A DNA stretch of 64,000 nucleotides from JALYOC01 sp036675345 (GTDB lineage: Bacteria > Myxococcota > Myxococcia > Myxococcales > Myxococcaceae): contig JAKFFE010000048.1 of the NCBI GenBank assembly GCA_036675345.1, positions 70,457 to 134,456 on the forward strand, given 5' to 3'. Under the pieces are notes generated by a model. It ran no database searches, was not told the origin of the DNA, and was given only the letters and a program-made list of their open reading frames with translations. Position numbers and translations under genes: made by a program. Shown here piece by piece: positions 42,745 to 53,151 of this stretch. Every line of letters begins with the position of its first letter. The first letter of the stretch is position 1.

Positions 42745-45700
42745 ATGTCCAGCACGCCCAGAGTTGCGCTCGCGAAGTTCATTGTCAGCGCACTCCTCCT
42801 AGGGGGCTGTAGCTACGATCTGGCGATGCCCGAGGTGCCGCAGCGGGCGCAGCTGCAGGGCAGCCTGGACACCGGAGGGAAGCTCCCGGCCGACGGGAAC
42901 GACGTGGTGCTGATCAGCGAGGACGGCGCCCGCACCGTGCAGCGCACCAGCGGAGGCGGCGCCTTCAGCTTCGTGGATCTGGCGCCGGGGCTGTACTTCC
43001 TGGAGGTCTCCTTGCCGGGGTTCTCCTCCTTCGTGCGCCCCAACCTCCGGCTGCGGGGTGGAGATTCGCTGCAGGTGGGCGCGCTGGCCCCCAGCTGGCT
43101 GGGCGGCACCTCCCAGGAGGGGATCATCACCGGAAGGGTGGTGGCGGTGGACAGCTCGCAGACCACCGGCGGTCAGGTGGAGTTCCTGCTGCAGCCCTCC
43201 GGGACCCGGGTGGCGCTGGCGGCGATCGGCCTGGGAGGGGACTTCGTGCAACGGGTCCCGCCCGGCTCCTACAAGCTGCGCGCGTCGCACCCGCTGTTCG
43301 TCACCACCGAGAGCCCCCCGATCGCGGTCAGCGAGTCCCAGAGCCTGGACCTCTCCTCCGAGCCGCTGTCGATGGACATCAACCCCGCCACCCTCGCCGG
43401 CAGCGTGCTGCGCGAGCGGGACGGGGACACCGCGGTGCCGGCCAGCGGCGCGCTGATCACCCTGGGCAACGGGACCACCACCACCACCGACGCCTCCGGC
43501 AACTTCCTGATCACCGGCCTGGCCGGCGGGGACCGCACGGTGCGGGTGAACCTGGCCGGCTTCCATGATCCGCTGCCCACCCGCCTCGCCACCCTGGTGC
43601 CGGGAGAGGACACCGCGCTGGACCCGATCACTGTCCGGCTGGATCGCGGCGCCCTGGCCGGGACGGTGCAGCTCTCCGACGGGCAGGCCGCCAATGACAT
43701 CACCGTGGCCCTCAACGGCCTGCCCTACTCGGCGGGCGTGGCGCCGGATCCCTCGGTGCCCAGCCGCGGCAGCTTCCTGCTCTCCGGGGTCCCGGTGGGC
43801 AGCTACGAGCTGGTGGCCACCAAGGCCCGCTACTCCCGGGCCACGCTGCCCAACGTCACCGTGGGCACCGACGCCACCGCCCAGGTGGGGACGCTGACCC
43901 TCACCATCCTCCAGGGCGACTTCGACATCCTCGACCCGGATGGCGCCAACACCCCCGGCTACACCCGGTCCCGCGCGGTGTCCCTCAACCTCTCCAACTT
44001 CGGGGCCGCCGCCGAGTACCGGGCCAGCGAGGATCCCTCCTTCACCTCCGTCGCCTACCTGCCGTTCACCGGCGGCAGCCAGAAGCCCTTCACCCTCGCC
44101 GACACCCAGGGCACCCGCACCGTCTACGCCCAGTACAAGGACGCCGGCGGGACCGAGAGCCCGGTGTTCTCCGCCAGCGTGGTGCTGGACACCGTGGGCC
44201 CCACCGCCCCGGCGCTGACCGTGGCCGGGGGCGAGGGGTTCACCCGGGTCGCCAACCCGCTGGTGGTCACCCTGGCCGCCACCGAGCTGCTTCCCCCCGG
44301 CGTGGACACGGTCTCCGGACTGGCCCGGGTCCGGCTGAGCACCGCGCCCACCGTGGATGGAAACGGCGTGCTGGCGGCCACCCCGGTCACCTACCAGCGG
44401 GACCTGTCCTTCACCCGCCCCGACTCCACCGACGGGCCGGTGACCGTGTACGCGCAGTTCGAGGATCACGCCGGCAACGTCGGCGCGGTGATCTCCGACC
44501 AGGTGGTGGTGGACACCGCCCCGCCCACCGGATCGATCGCCCTGGCGGACGGGCCCCGGGCCACCGCGCCCGGGTTCACCCACCAGGCGCTGGTGGACCT
44601 GCAGATGACCGCCGCCGCCGAGCCCCACGCGGGCTACACGCTGATCAAGGTCGCCAACAGCCAGGCGGCGTTGAACAGCGCGGTGTTCCAGCCGGTGCAG
44701 TCGGTGACCGCCTGGTTCCTGGATCCCACCAGCAACGGCCAGAAGACCGTCTACGCGCAGCTGCAGGACGCGGCCGGCAACGTGGGGCTGACCCAGCTCT
44801 CGGCGCAGATCATCTACGACACCCTCGCCCCCTCGCCGATCAGCGCCACCCTGCAGGGCCCGTCGATCACCAACGCCGCGCAGGTGACCCTGCAGCTGTC
44901 GGCGGCGGACAACACCCAGCTCTCTCCCACCGCCGCGGTCACCGTCTCCGAGGACGCCTACTTCCAGGGGCCGGGCACGGTGGGCCCCATCGCCTACCCG
45001 GGGGACAACCTGGTCACCTATCCGTTGTCCGCGGAGGACGGGGCCAAGCAGATCTACCTGCGCCTGCGCGACGCGGCAGGCAACGACAGCACCGCCTCGG
45101 TGCGGGTGGCCCGCGACTCCACCCCGCCCGCGGCCTCCTTCACCCTGGAGGGGACCTTGGCGGACGGGACGCCGTCCTCCACCCTCACCTCCACCGCCTC
45201 GGTCACCGCCCGCATCACCCACAGCGGCGCCAGCCTGTACCTGCTGGGGGACGCGTCGTTGGTCAGCTGTCCCGCCGCCGCCGGCAGCTACACCGCGCTC
45301 TCCACCCCGGCGGTCACCCACACCCTGGGGGGCACCGGCGCCACCCGGACGGTGACCTTGTGCGTGCGCGACGCGGCGGGCAACACCGGTGGGCCGTATG
45401 TCCAGACCCTGGTCCTCGACGCCGCCGACCCCAGCTTCTGCACCCTGGAGCTGCAGGGCTTCGCTCGCGATGGCAGCAACGCCCCCGCCGGACTGACCGC
45501 CTCCACCGAGGTCACCGCCACCGTGTCCGGCTGCAACGAGGTCCCCACCGAGCTGTTCCTCACCACCGGCGCGGTGACCTGCAACGACGCCGCCTCACTG
45601 GGGTGGCAGCCCTTCCTGCAGGGGGGCACCTTCTCCCTCCCGGCGGGTGACGGCCCCCGGACCGTGCGCGGCTGCGTGCGGGATGCGGCGCGGAACGTGG

Positions 45701-48700
45701 GCAGCGTGCAGTCCGCGGCGCTCACCGTGGACAGCGCCGCGCCCTCCCCGGCGACCGCCACCATCGTGGGGTCCTCCACCACCAACAACGCCACCCTCAC
45801 CTTGAACCTCGCGGCCAGCGATCCCTCCGGGCTGCATCCCTCCTCCGCGGTGACAGTCTCCGAGGACGCCTACTTCGCCGACGCCACCACCGTGGGGCCG
45901 GTCGCGTTCCCGGGCAGCGGACAGCTGGCCTTTCCCCTCTCCGCGGGCGACGGCGCCAAGCGCCTCTACGTCCGCTTCCGCGACACGCTGGGCAACGAGG
46001 CCGTCACCTCGCTGACCGCCACCCTGGACACCACCGCCCCCCAGGCGGTGCTGGCGGTCACCGGGACCCTGGCGGACGGCACCGCCTCCAGCACGGTGAC
46101 CTCGGTGGCGGCGGTCACCGTGGACCTGCTGCAGCTGGTGGGCGCGGACGAGTACCTGCTTGGCAACGACACCCTCACCACCTGCCCCTCCAGCGGCTAC
46201 AGCGCCCTGACCTCCAGCACCCTCTCCCACACCCTCTCCGGGACCGCGTCTCCCCGGCAGGTGCGGGTCTGTCTGCGGGACCTGGCCGGCAACGTCACCG
46301 GGCCGCTGGTGGCCGCGATCGCCCTGGACACCCTGGCCCCCGCCGGGTGCGCCCTGGCGGTGGCCGGCTACACCACCCGGGGTGACCCCGCTCCCGGTGG
46401 TTTGACTGGCACCTACCGGGTGACCGCCACCATCGGCAGCTGCGTGGAGGCGCCGGTGGAGGTGGTGCTCAGCCCCTCCCCGGTGACCTGCGCGGCGGGT
46501 TCTGCGCTGGCCTGGCAGCAGTTCACCAGCACCCTGGACTTCTTCCTGCCCGGCCCGGACGGGGAGAACACGGTCTACGGCTGCGTCCGGGACGCGGCCC
46601 GCAACACCACCGGGATCACCAGCGCCCAGATCACCCTGGACACCACGCCCCCCTCCAATCCCCAGCTGCTGCTGGATGACGGGGCCAGCTACGTCAACGC
46701 CGCCCAGGTCTCCTCCCGCGGGGGCTACCTGGCCTCCGCCGCCGGCACCGCCACCGGGGCGGTGGAGTGGGCGATCACCGAGGCCCCCGGTACCGGGAGC
46801 TGGAGCTGGACCTGGCAGAGCTACACCCTCTTCAACCCGCTGGACTTCACCTTCGGCGGGACCGGCGTCCGCCGGCTGTACGCGGTGTTCCGGGACGAGG
46901 TGGGGAACACCTCCGCGGTGGCCAGCGACACCCTCACCTTCGACACCCTGGCTCCCAGCGTCACCGGGGCCCTGGTGCAGGTGGCCCCGGGCGGGAACGG
47001 CTACATCAACACCACCAGCGCCCTGGTGCAGCTGCGCAACACCCCGCCGGACGCCTGGCAGATGAAGGTGGCGCCGGCGGCCAACTCCGCCGGCTGCGTG
47101 GCCTCGGACTTCGCCACCGCCACCGCGGAGGCCTTCACCACCAACCCGTTCCTGGTGCTGCTGGCGTCGGGAGAGGGGACCAAGCGGGTGTGCGCGCAGC
47201 TGCTGGACGCCGCCGGCAACGTCTCCACCACCTTCAGTGGCACGGTGATCCTGGACACCACCCCGCCCACCTCTCCGGTGATCATCACCTCCCCGGCGGT
47301 GGTCAACGCCACCCAGGCCAACCCGTTCGTGGTCACCACCGCCGGGGCGGTGACCGAGAGCAACTTCGCCCGCTACGAGCAGGTGGGCGGCGGCACCCAG
47401 TCCTGGACCCTGGCCTCCAGCGGGATCTCCACCACCAGCTTCGCCTTCACCCTCCAGGCCAACGCCTCCTACGAGACCGGCTACCCCAACACCCTCCAGC
47501 TGAGGGCGGTGGACCTGGCGGGCAACGTCAGCGCCACCAGCAACGTGGTGATCATCAAGGACACCAACCCTCCCAACGTGGTGGGCACCCACGTGCTGTG
47601 GACCACCAATGGAGACCAGAAGGGGTCGGTGTACTGGACCCCCAGCAGCAGCACCGACGTGGTGGGGCACCGCCTCTATTACGGCTCGGCGTCCGACTCC
47701 TATGAGGGCAGCTACGCCGACCAGGGGCCGTCTCCGATCTACACCCAGGCCGACGGGGTGGCCTCGCTCTCCGGGTTGATCAACGGCGCGCCCACCTACG
47801 TGGAGGTCCGGCCGGTGGATCACGCCGGCAACGAGGGCAGTGGCTCCACCGAGGTGCTGCTGCAGCCGAATCTGGTGTCGCCCAACAAGATCGCCACCCT
47901 CTCGGTGACGAACATGGACTACTTCGAGCGGCTGGCGATCCAGGGAGACCGGCTGTTCGCCCTGGCCTTCCAGGGCACCAACTGCATCTTCGGGACCGCC
48001 ACCCACCGTCCCACCTTGCTGACCATCGATCTCTCCCGGCTGGTCTCGCCGGTCGCCTCCGGGGAGCCGGATCCATCCCCGCTCACCCCCACCGTCACCG
48101 GCCAGGTGGTGATGCCGGACCCGGTGGACTGCTACCAGGTCCCGATCAACAGCTACACGGCGCTGCAGGTGGACGGACGCTGGGCGTACGTGGCCGCCGG
48201 GACCCGGCTGTACATCGTGGACATCCTCAACCCGGACTCGCCGACGCTGAAGGCCACCTTGGACTACGCCCCCACCGTGCTGCGGGCGCTGCAGGTGAAG
48301 GGGAACGTGCTCTTCGCGGCGGGGGCCACCGGCGCCGGGGGGGTGTTCGCGGTCAACCTGGCCAAGCTCTACGACAGCGATCCGCTGTCCTTCCCCACCA
48401 CCTCGGACTCATTGGGCAGCCACACCGGAAACTCGGGGCCGGATGGGCTGTACTGGACCCGCGGCTACCTGACCGAGCTCTTTGGCAGCAACACCTACCA
48501 CTACAACGTGGCCGACGCCCTGGACGGGAGCGTCTTCACGGTGTGGAGCGCGGCCGATCCCCGGGTGTCCGGATCGCTGGGCGGCACCAGCGGGCTTCCC
48601 GGCCCGGTGGGCTTCGGGAACTACCTGTTCGCGGTGGAGCAGAACCGGGTCGGTGCCTATGACCTGGGACCGGTGTTCGCCGGCGCCTCGACCAGCTTCG

Positions 48701-50034
48701 CCTCTCCGCTGGCCACGGTCCCCATCGGCGGGCGCGGCCAGTTCGATGTGGCGGGCGGCCAGCTCTTCTACCAGGACGACCAGTCCAAGGGCGTGCGCTC
48801 GATCGACTTCACCGACCTCAACGCGCCGGTGGACCAGGGCTTCCTGCAGACCGAGCAGTACTCCACCGGCTTCTCCAACCTCACCTACGGCCCGTACCTG
48901 ATCCACGGGGACACCTCCCAGCTGATCTTCGCGGAGATCGCCACCCCGCGCTCGCTGCGCCGGGTGGCCACCGGGGCCTCGGGGATGCCGCGCAACCACG
49001 TGGTGCCGGGCGCGCTGGTGGGCGGAGGCACGGTGATGGACCTGCTGGCCCCCTGGCCGCCGGCGCCCCTCGCCAACGACGTGGACTCCTGTTTCTACGA
49101 CGACGTGCTGCTGGGCGAGGTCTCGGTGCAGGTCCAGGGGACCCGGCTGCGGGTGACCAATCTGGAGGACTCCAGCGACCGCGACAGCGCCACCCTGTTT
49201 GACGCGGCGGACAGCTACACCCTGGACCTCTCCCCGGACGTGGCCACCGGGATCGCCGAGGCGGCCAACCGGTTGGTGGTGGTCCAGCGCCGCGCCGATG
49301 GCACCTACCTGGAGGTCTTCGACGCGATGGCGGTGATCGACCGGGTGCCCTCCACCCTGCTCACCCGGCCCAGCCTGGGCTCGTACAAGGTCACCGGCAA
49401 CACCGCCGCCCGGATGCAGGTCTCCCTGCACCGGGGCCGGGCGCTGGTCACCCTGGACAACGAGAGCAACACCAACCCCACCGTGATGGGGCTGTACGTG
49501 GTGGACCTGCGGCCGCTGCTGGACGACGACCCGGCGACCGCGATGACCCCGATCACCTCCACCCCCAACAGCGTCCAGGGCTTCGTGCAGGCGCTGCCCA
49601 CCGGGAACTTCTCCTGGTACCCCGGCCACCGCCAGAGCGTGGGCCGCGGAGACTGGGCCTATGTGGCCAGCGGACATGGGGTGGAGATCATCGACATCAG
49701 CGCCGCGATGGACGACTCGCTCTCCACCACCATCCCCGGGGTCCCGGTGCGCTCCTCGGTGAACGTGCTGGGCGGATTCAAGTCGCTGACGGTGTATGGC
49801 TCCTATGCGCTGTTCGTTCCCCAGCATTCGGGCGTCAACGCCTCGGTGATCTCCCTGGACGTCTCCGACCCGCTCAACCCCCGGAAGATGAGCTCGGTGC
49901 CGCTGGTGAAGGACGCCACCGGTTGCACCCCCAGCGGGCTGACCTCGATCACCCCGCACTCCGGGATCAGCATGTCCGGGACCCGCGCCTACCTGACGAT
50001 GCGCAATCTCAGCTGGGTGATGGAGGTGGAGTAG
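42745..50034 (+). CDS. giant surface lipoprotein: carboxypeptidase-regulatory-like, Ig-like and LVIVD-propeller domains
   Basis: A 2,429-residue protein from ATG 42745 with lipobox LLGGC (Cys22). Residues about 30-390 contain several carboxypeptidase-regulatory-like modules (ISEDGARTVQRTSGGGAFSF, TTTTDASGNFLITGL). Residues about 390-1600 form a long tandem Ig-like array, each unit ending in a variant of LDTTPP or D-A-A-G-N. A fibronectin-like unit follows (about 1605-1705). The last 720 residues are LVIVD-type propeller repeats (WAYVAAGTRLYIVDILNP, VASGHGVEIIDISAAM). It is a probable surface adhesin or scaffold. The ORF is intact throughout. Confidence 0.88.
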   Translation: MSSTPRVALAKFIVSALLLGGCSYDLAMPEVPQRAQLQGSLDTGGKLPADGNDVVLISEDGARTVQRTSGGGAFSFVDLAPGLYFLEVSLPGFSSFVRPNLRLRGGDSLQVGALAPSWLGGTSQEGIITGRVVAVDSSQTTGGQVEFLLQPSGTRVALAAIGLGGDFVQRVPPGSYKLRASHPLFVTTESPPIAVSESQSLDLSSEPLSMDINPATLAGSVLRERDGDTAVPASGALITLGNGTTTTTDASGNFLITGLAGGDRTVRVNLAGFHDPLPTRLATLVPGEDTALDPITVRLDRGALAGTVQLSDGQAANDITVALNGLPYSAGVAPDPSVPSRGSFLLSGVPVGSYELVATKARYSRATLPNVTVGTDATAQVGTLTLTILQGDFDILDPDGANTPGYTRSRAVSLNLSNFGAAAEYRASEDPSFTSVAYLPFTGGSQKPFTLADTQGTRTVYAQYKDAGGTESPVFSASVVLDTVGPTAPALTVAGGEGFTRVANPLVVTLAATELLPPGVDTVSGLARVRLSTAPTVDGNGVLAATPVTYQRDLSFTRPDSTDGPVTVYAQFEDHAGNVGAVISDQVVVDTAPPTGSIALADGPRATAPGFTHQALVDLQMTAAAEPHAGYTLIKVANSQAALNSAVFQPVQSVTAWFLDPTSNGQKTVYAQLQDAAGNVGLTQLSAQIIYDTLAPSPISATLQGPSITNAAQVTLQLSAADNTQLSPTAAVTVSEDAYFQGPGTVGPIAYPGDNLVTYPLSAEDGAKQIYLRLRDAAGNDSTASVRVARDSTPPAASFTLEGTLADGTPSSTLTSTASVTARITHSGASLYLLGDASLVSCPAAAGSYTALSTPAVTHTLGGTGATRTVTLCVRDAAGNTGGPYVQTLVLDAADPSFCTLELQGFARDGSNAPAGLTASTEVTATVSGCNEVPTELFLTTGAVTCNDAASLGWQPFLQGGTFSLPAGDGPRTVRGCVRDAARNVGSVQSAALTVDSAAPSPATATIVGSSTTNNATLTLNLAASDPSGLHPSSAVTVSEDAYFADATTVGPVAFPGSGQLAFPLSAGDGAKRLYVRFRDTLGNEAVTSLTATLDTTAPQAVLAVTGTLADGTASSTVTSVAAVTVDLLQLVGADEYLLGNDTLTTCPSSGYSALTSSTLSHTLSGTASPRQVRVCLRDLAGNVTGPLVAAIALDTLAPAGCALAVAGYTTRGDPAPGGLTGTYRVTATIGSCVEAPVEVVLSPSPVTCAAGSALAWQQFTSTLDFFLPGPDGENTVYGCVRDAARNTTGITSAQITLDTTPPSNPQLLLDDGASYVNAAQVSSRGGYLASAAGTATGAVEWAITEAPGTGSWSWTWQSYTLFNPLDFTFGGTGVRRLYAVFRDEVGNTSAVASDTLTFDTLAPSVTGALVQVAPGGNGYINTTSALVQLRNTPPDAWQMKVAPAANSAGCVASDFATATAEAFTTNPFLVLLASGEGTKRVCAQLLDAAGNVSTTFSGTVILDTTPPTSPVIITSPAVVNATQANPFVVTTAGAVTESNFARYEQVGGGTQSWTLASSGISTTSFAFTLQANASYETGYPNTLQLRAVDLAGNVSATSNVVIIKDTNPPNVVGTHVLWTTNGDQKGSVYWTPSSSTDVVGHRLYYGSASDSYEGSYADQGPSPIYTQADGVASLSGLINGAPTYVEVRPVDHAGNEGSGSTEVLLQPNLVSPNKIATLSVTNMDYFERLAIQGDRLFALAFQGTNCIFGTATHRPTLLTIDLSRLVSPVASGEPDPSPLTPTVTGQVVMPDPVDCYQVPINSYTALQVDGRWAYVAAGTRLYIVDILNPDSPTLKATLDYAPTVLRALQVKGNVLFAAGATGAGGVFAVNLAKLYDSDPLSFPTTSDSLGSHTGNSGPDGLYWTRGYLTELFGSNTYHYNVADALDGSVFTVWSAADPRVSGSLGGTSGLPGPVGFGNYLFAVEQNRVGAYDLGPVFAGASTSFASPLATVPIGGRGQFDVAGGQLFYQDDQSKGVRSIDFTDLNAPVDQGFLQTEQYSTGFSNLTYGPYLIHGDTSQLIFAEIATPRSLRRVATGASGMPRNHVVPGALVGGGTVMDLLAPWPPAPLANDVDSCFYDDVLLGEVSVQVQGTRLRVTNLEDSSDRDSATLFDAADSYTLDLSPDVATGIAEAANRLVVVQRRADGTYLEVFDAMAVIDRVPSTLLTRPSLGSYKVTGNTAARMQVSLHRGRALVTLDNESNTNPTVMGLYVVDLRPLLDDDPATAMTPITSTPNSVQGFVQALPTGNFSWYPGHRQSVGRGDWAYVASGHGVEIIDISAAMDDSLSTTIPGVPVRSSVNVLGGFKSLTVYGSYALFVPQHSGVNASVISLDVSDPLNPRKMSSVPLVKDATGCTPSGLTSITPHSGISMSGTRAYLTMRNLSWVMEVE

Positions 50035-50125
50035 CAATCCCGGGAACAAACCCGCGCCTGCCTTGTTGGCGGCCCCCACAGTCCCTGCTATCGGCCGGGA
50101 CCTACTTACCGAGGGGAGCCCCCAG

Positions 50126-51559
50126 ATGACCCAGAGGATTGTCGCCGCGCTGGCCGCCGCGATGTTGGTGGCCGGTTGCGCGGCAGAGCAGGCCGCCACC
50201 CGGCCGGACCCGACCCAGACCCCGCCGCCTGCCGCCGAGCAGCCGGTGGCCGCCGCCCCGGAGGCTCCGGTGGAGTCCGGCTTCACCGTCCCGGTGGAGT
50301 ACTACAAGCTGCCCAACGGCCTGAAGGTGGTGCTCTCCCAGGACCGCTCCGCGCCCAAGGTCGCGGTGGCCGTCTATTACAACATCGGGTTCCGGATCGA
50401 ACCGCGGAACCGCACCGGCTTTGCCCACCTGTTCGAGCACATGATGTTCCAGGGCTCGGGCAACCTGGGGAAGATGGAGTTCATCAAGCTGGTGCAGGCC
50501 AACGGCGGGGTGCTCAACGGCTCCACCCGCTTCGACTTCACCAACTACTTCGAGATCGTCCCCCAGCACGCGCTGGAGCCGATGCTGTGGGCCGAGGCGG
50601 ACCGGATGCGCGGCCTGCAGGTCACCCAGGAGAACCTCACCAACCAGCAGGGAGTGGTGAAGAACGAGGTCCGGGTGAACGTGCTCAACCAGCCCTACGG
50701 CGGCTTCCCCTGGCTGGACATGCCGCAGTACGCGAACACCAACTGGCACAACGCCCACAACTTCTACGGCGACCTCAAGGATCTGGACGCCGCCAACCTG
50801 GAGGACGTGAAGGACTTCTTCTCCAAGTACTACGCGCCCAACAACGCGGCGTTGGTGCTGGTGGGGGACTTCGACTCCGCCACCGCCAGGGCCTGGATCG
50901 AGAAGTACTTCGGCAACATCCCCGCCGCCCAGGTCCCGGCCAAGCCGGACCTGAGCGAGCCGCGCCAGGAGAAGGAGAAGCGCGCGGAGAAGGTGGATGA
51001 CAAGGCCCAGCGCCCGGCGCTGGCGGTCGCCTACCACGTGCCCCCGCGCAACACCCCCGAGCACTACGCGATGGGGATCCTCAGCCAGATCCTCCTGGAG
51101 GGGAAGGACAGCCAGCTCTACAGCGCCCTGGTGCAGCAGAAGAAGCTGACCGGCGAGGTCTCCGGTGGGATCAACCTGCTGGGCAACATGTTCAACTACG
51201 ACGGCCCGATGCTGTGGACCCTGGCGCTGTTCCACGACAAGGAGCAGACCCCGGAGGTGATCCTCGCCGCGATGGACGAGGTGATCGAGAAGGTCCGCAC
51301 CCAGCCGGTGGACGCGGCCACCCTGGCCCGCGCCAAGGTCAAGGCCCGCTCGGCGCTGTTCGACAACATCGAGGGCTTCTACGGCTTCGGACTGGCGGAC
51401 CTGATGGCCTCCTTCGCCCTCTTCGATGACGACCCGGCCAAGGTGAACCGCCTGGACGCCGAGCTGTCCAAGGTCACCCCGGAGCTGATCTTGAAGACCG
51501 CGCAGGAGTACCTGCGGCCCACCAACCGGACCGTGCTGGTGCTCAAGACCCAGGGCTAG
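50126..51559 (+). CDS. M16 zinc peptidase, catalytic subunit, lipoprotein
   Basis: A 477-residue protein from ATG 50126 with lipobox VAGC (Cys18). The inverted zinc motif HLFEH gives His101, Glu104 and His105, and the third ligand is Glu181 (KNEVRVN). This is the catalytic half of an M16B (mitochondrial-processing-peptidase-like) heterodimer. The second M16 domain follows (about 290-450, including ALAVAYHVPPRNTPEHYAM). It is 35 bases upstream of the non-catalytic subunit. It probably degrades peptides in the periplasm or at the surface. Confidence 0.93.
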   Translation: MTQRIVAALAAAMLVAGCAAEQAATRPDPTQTPPPAAEQPVAAAPEAPVESGFTVPVEYYKLPNGLKVVLSQDRSAPKVAVAVYYNIGFRIEPRNRTGFAHLFEHMMFQGSGNLGKMEFIKLVQANGGVLNGSTRFDFTNYFEIVPQHALEPMLWAEADRMRGLQVTQENLTNQQGVVKNEVRVNVLNQPYGGFPWLDMPQYANTNWHNAHNFYGDLKDLDAANLEDVKDFFSKYYAPNNAALVLVGDFDSATARAWIEKYFGNIPAAQVPAKPDLSEPRQEKEKRAEKVDDKAQRPALAVAYHVPPRNTPEHYAMGILSQILLEGKDSQLYSALVQQKKLTGEVSGGINLLGNMFNYDGPMLWTLALFHDKEQTPEVILAAMDEVIEKVRTQPVDAATLARAKVKARSALFDNIEGFYGFGLADLMASFALFDDDPAKVNRLDAELSKVTPELILKTAQEYLRPTNRTVLVLKTQG

Positions 51560-51594
51560 TTCCGCCCCTCCCTTCGACGAAACGAGAACCGACC

Positions 51595-52980
51595 ATGAAT
51601 CCGCTCGCACTCGCGATCGCAGTCACCCTGGCCGTCGGCCAGGCTCCCACCCGCCAGGCGCCGCCCGCTGCCGGGACCCCCAAGCCCTTCACCCTGCCGG
51701 CCCGGGAGGAGTTCAAGCTCCCCAACGGGCTGGAGGTCACCCTGGTCCCCTACGGGAACATCCCCAAGGTGAACGTCCAACTGGTGGCCCGCACCGGCAA
51801 CGTCCACGAGAAGGCCAACGAGATCTGGCTGGCGGACATCACCGCCGACATGCTGGAGGAGGGCACCACCTCCCGCACCGCCGAGCAGGTCAACGCCGCC
51901 GCCGCCTCCATGGGCGGGCTGGTGGAGACCCAGGTCACCCCCGATGAGACGGTGGTGGAGGGGGAGGCGCTGGGAGAGTTCGCCGCCCCGCTGGTGGAGC
52001 TGATCGCGGACGTGGTCCGCAATCCGCGGATGGGCCAGGAGGAGTTCGACCGGATCAAGCAGGACCGGCTGCGCGACCTGGCGATCCAGAAGAGCACCCC
52101 CCAGGCGCTGGCCCAGGAGGCGTTCCTGGGCACCGTCTACAAGGGGCACGCCTACGGGCGGATCTTCCCCACCACCCAGATGCTGCAGGGCTACACCCTG
52201 GAGCAGGTGAAGGCGTACTACGCGGCCAACCTCGGGGCCCAGCGCAGCCACCTGTACGTGGTGGGCCAGTTCGACGCCGCGGCGATCAAGGCGGCGATCG
52301 AGAAGGCCTTCTCGGACTGGGCCCCGGGCCCGGCCGCCACCCCCAACGTCCCCAAGGCGATCACCCAGCGGGCGGTGCACATCCTGGATCGCCCCGGCTC
52401 GGTGCAGTCCACGATCATCATGGGCGCCCCGGTGCCGGATCCCCGGGATCCGGACTACGTGAAGCTGGTGGTGATGAACGCCATCCTCGGCGGGTCCTTC
52501 TCCTCGCGGATCACCAGCAACATCCGCGAGAACAAGGGCTACACCTACTCGCCGCAGGGGCTGATCTCCTCCCGCTTCCAGACCGCGTACTGGGCCGAGC
52601 AGGCGGACGTGACCACCAAGGACACCGGCAACTCGCTCAAGGAGATCTTCCTGGAGGTCGACCGGCTGCAGGCGGCGCCTCCCACCGAGCAGGAGCTGAC
52701 GGCGATCAAGAACTACCTGGTGGGCAACTTCGTGCTCCAGAACTCGTCCCGCGGCGGGATCATCGGCCGGCTGCGGTTCGAGGATCTCCACCAGCTGCCC
52801 AACAGCTACCTGGAGAACTACGTGCAGAACCTGCTCGCGGTCTCCGCCAAGGACGTCCAGGCCATGGCCCGGAAGATCAACGACCCGCAGATGGCGGTGG
52901 TGATCGTCGGCGACAAGAAGGCGATCGAGAAGCAGGTCAAGCCGTACGGGAAGGTGCTGACCATCCCTCCGCCCAAGTAG
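51595..52980 (+). CDS. M16 peptidase-like, non-catalytic partner
   Basis: A 461-residue protein with a signal peptide (about residues 1-20). The M16 fold is clear: EFKLPNGLEVTLVPYGNIPKVNVQL, then later GGSFSSRITSNIRENKGYTYSP, the canonical substrate-binding R/Y region. Where the catalytic subunit has HxxEH, this protein reads ADITADMLEEGTT, so the zinc site is lost. This is the usual partner of a catalytic M16 subunit, needed for the substrate chamber. It directly follows that subunit (35 bases). Confidence 0.93.
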   Translation: MNPLALAIAVTLAVGQAPTRQAPPAAGTPKPFTLPAREEFKLPNGLEVTLVPYGNIPKVNVQLVARTGNVHEKANEIWLADITADMLEEGTTSRTAEQVNAAAASMGGLVETQVTPDETVVEGEALGEFAAPLVELIADVVRNPRMGQEEFDRIKQDRLRDLAIQKSTPQALAQEAFLGTVYKGHAYGRIFPTTQMLQGYTLEQVKAYYAANLGAQRSHLYVVGQFDAAAIKAAIEKAFSDWAPGPAATPNVPKAITQRAVHILDRPGSVQSTIIMGAPVPDPRDPDYVKLVVMNAILGGSFSSRITSNIRENKGYTYSPQGLISSRFQTAYWAEQADVTTKDTGNSLKEIFLEVDRLQAAPPTEQELTAIKNYLVGNFVLQNSSRGGIIGRLRFEDLHQLPNSYLENYVQNLLAVSAKDVQAMARKINDPQMAVVIVGDKKAIEKQVKPYGKVLTIPPPK

Positions 52981-53008
52981 TCGCGGGAGGCAAAACGCTG
53001 AACCTGGG

Positions 53009-53041
53009 ACGGGCGGTCGGGCACGGTGCCTGGCCGCCCGT
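53009..53041. terminator. G+C-rich hairpin after the M16 operon
   Basis: ACGGGCGG (53009-53016) pairs with CCGCCCGT (53034-53041). An inner hairpin is formed by GGCAC (53020-53024) and GTGCC (53026-53030). It lies 29 bases past the M16 stop and before the next gene's promoter. Confidence 0.6.
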
Positions 53042-53151
53042 TCCGCGTTTCAAGGGTGCCTCTGGGGCAGCGGTGGCTCGCTCGCCTTGTTGCTCCCCGG
53101 GTTGCCGGAGCGCGGCGCCGGTCCACATCCTGTGGCACAGGAGGAGTGACC

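Noticed and set aside
42799..45321. 840-codon open frame on the minus strand
   Set aside because: It is antisense to the giant lipoprotein, has no ribosome site and shows the low-complexity Arg/Gly/His composition of a shadow of G+C-rich codons.
43900..47600. Regular short repeats that could suggest a CRISPR array
   Set aside because: They are codon-level repeats of Ig-like units; there is no constant repeat-spacer pattern and the reading frame is intact.
45595..50286. Two further long minus-strand frames (803 and 625 codons)
   Set aside because: Same reason: shadows of the lipoprotein's codon bias. The plus frame has lipobox, domains and repeats.
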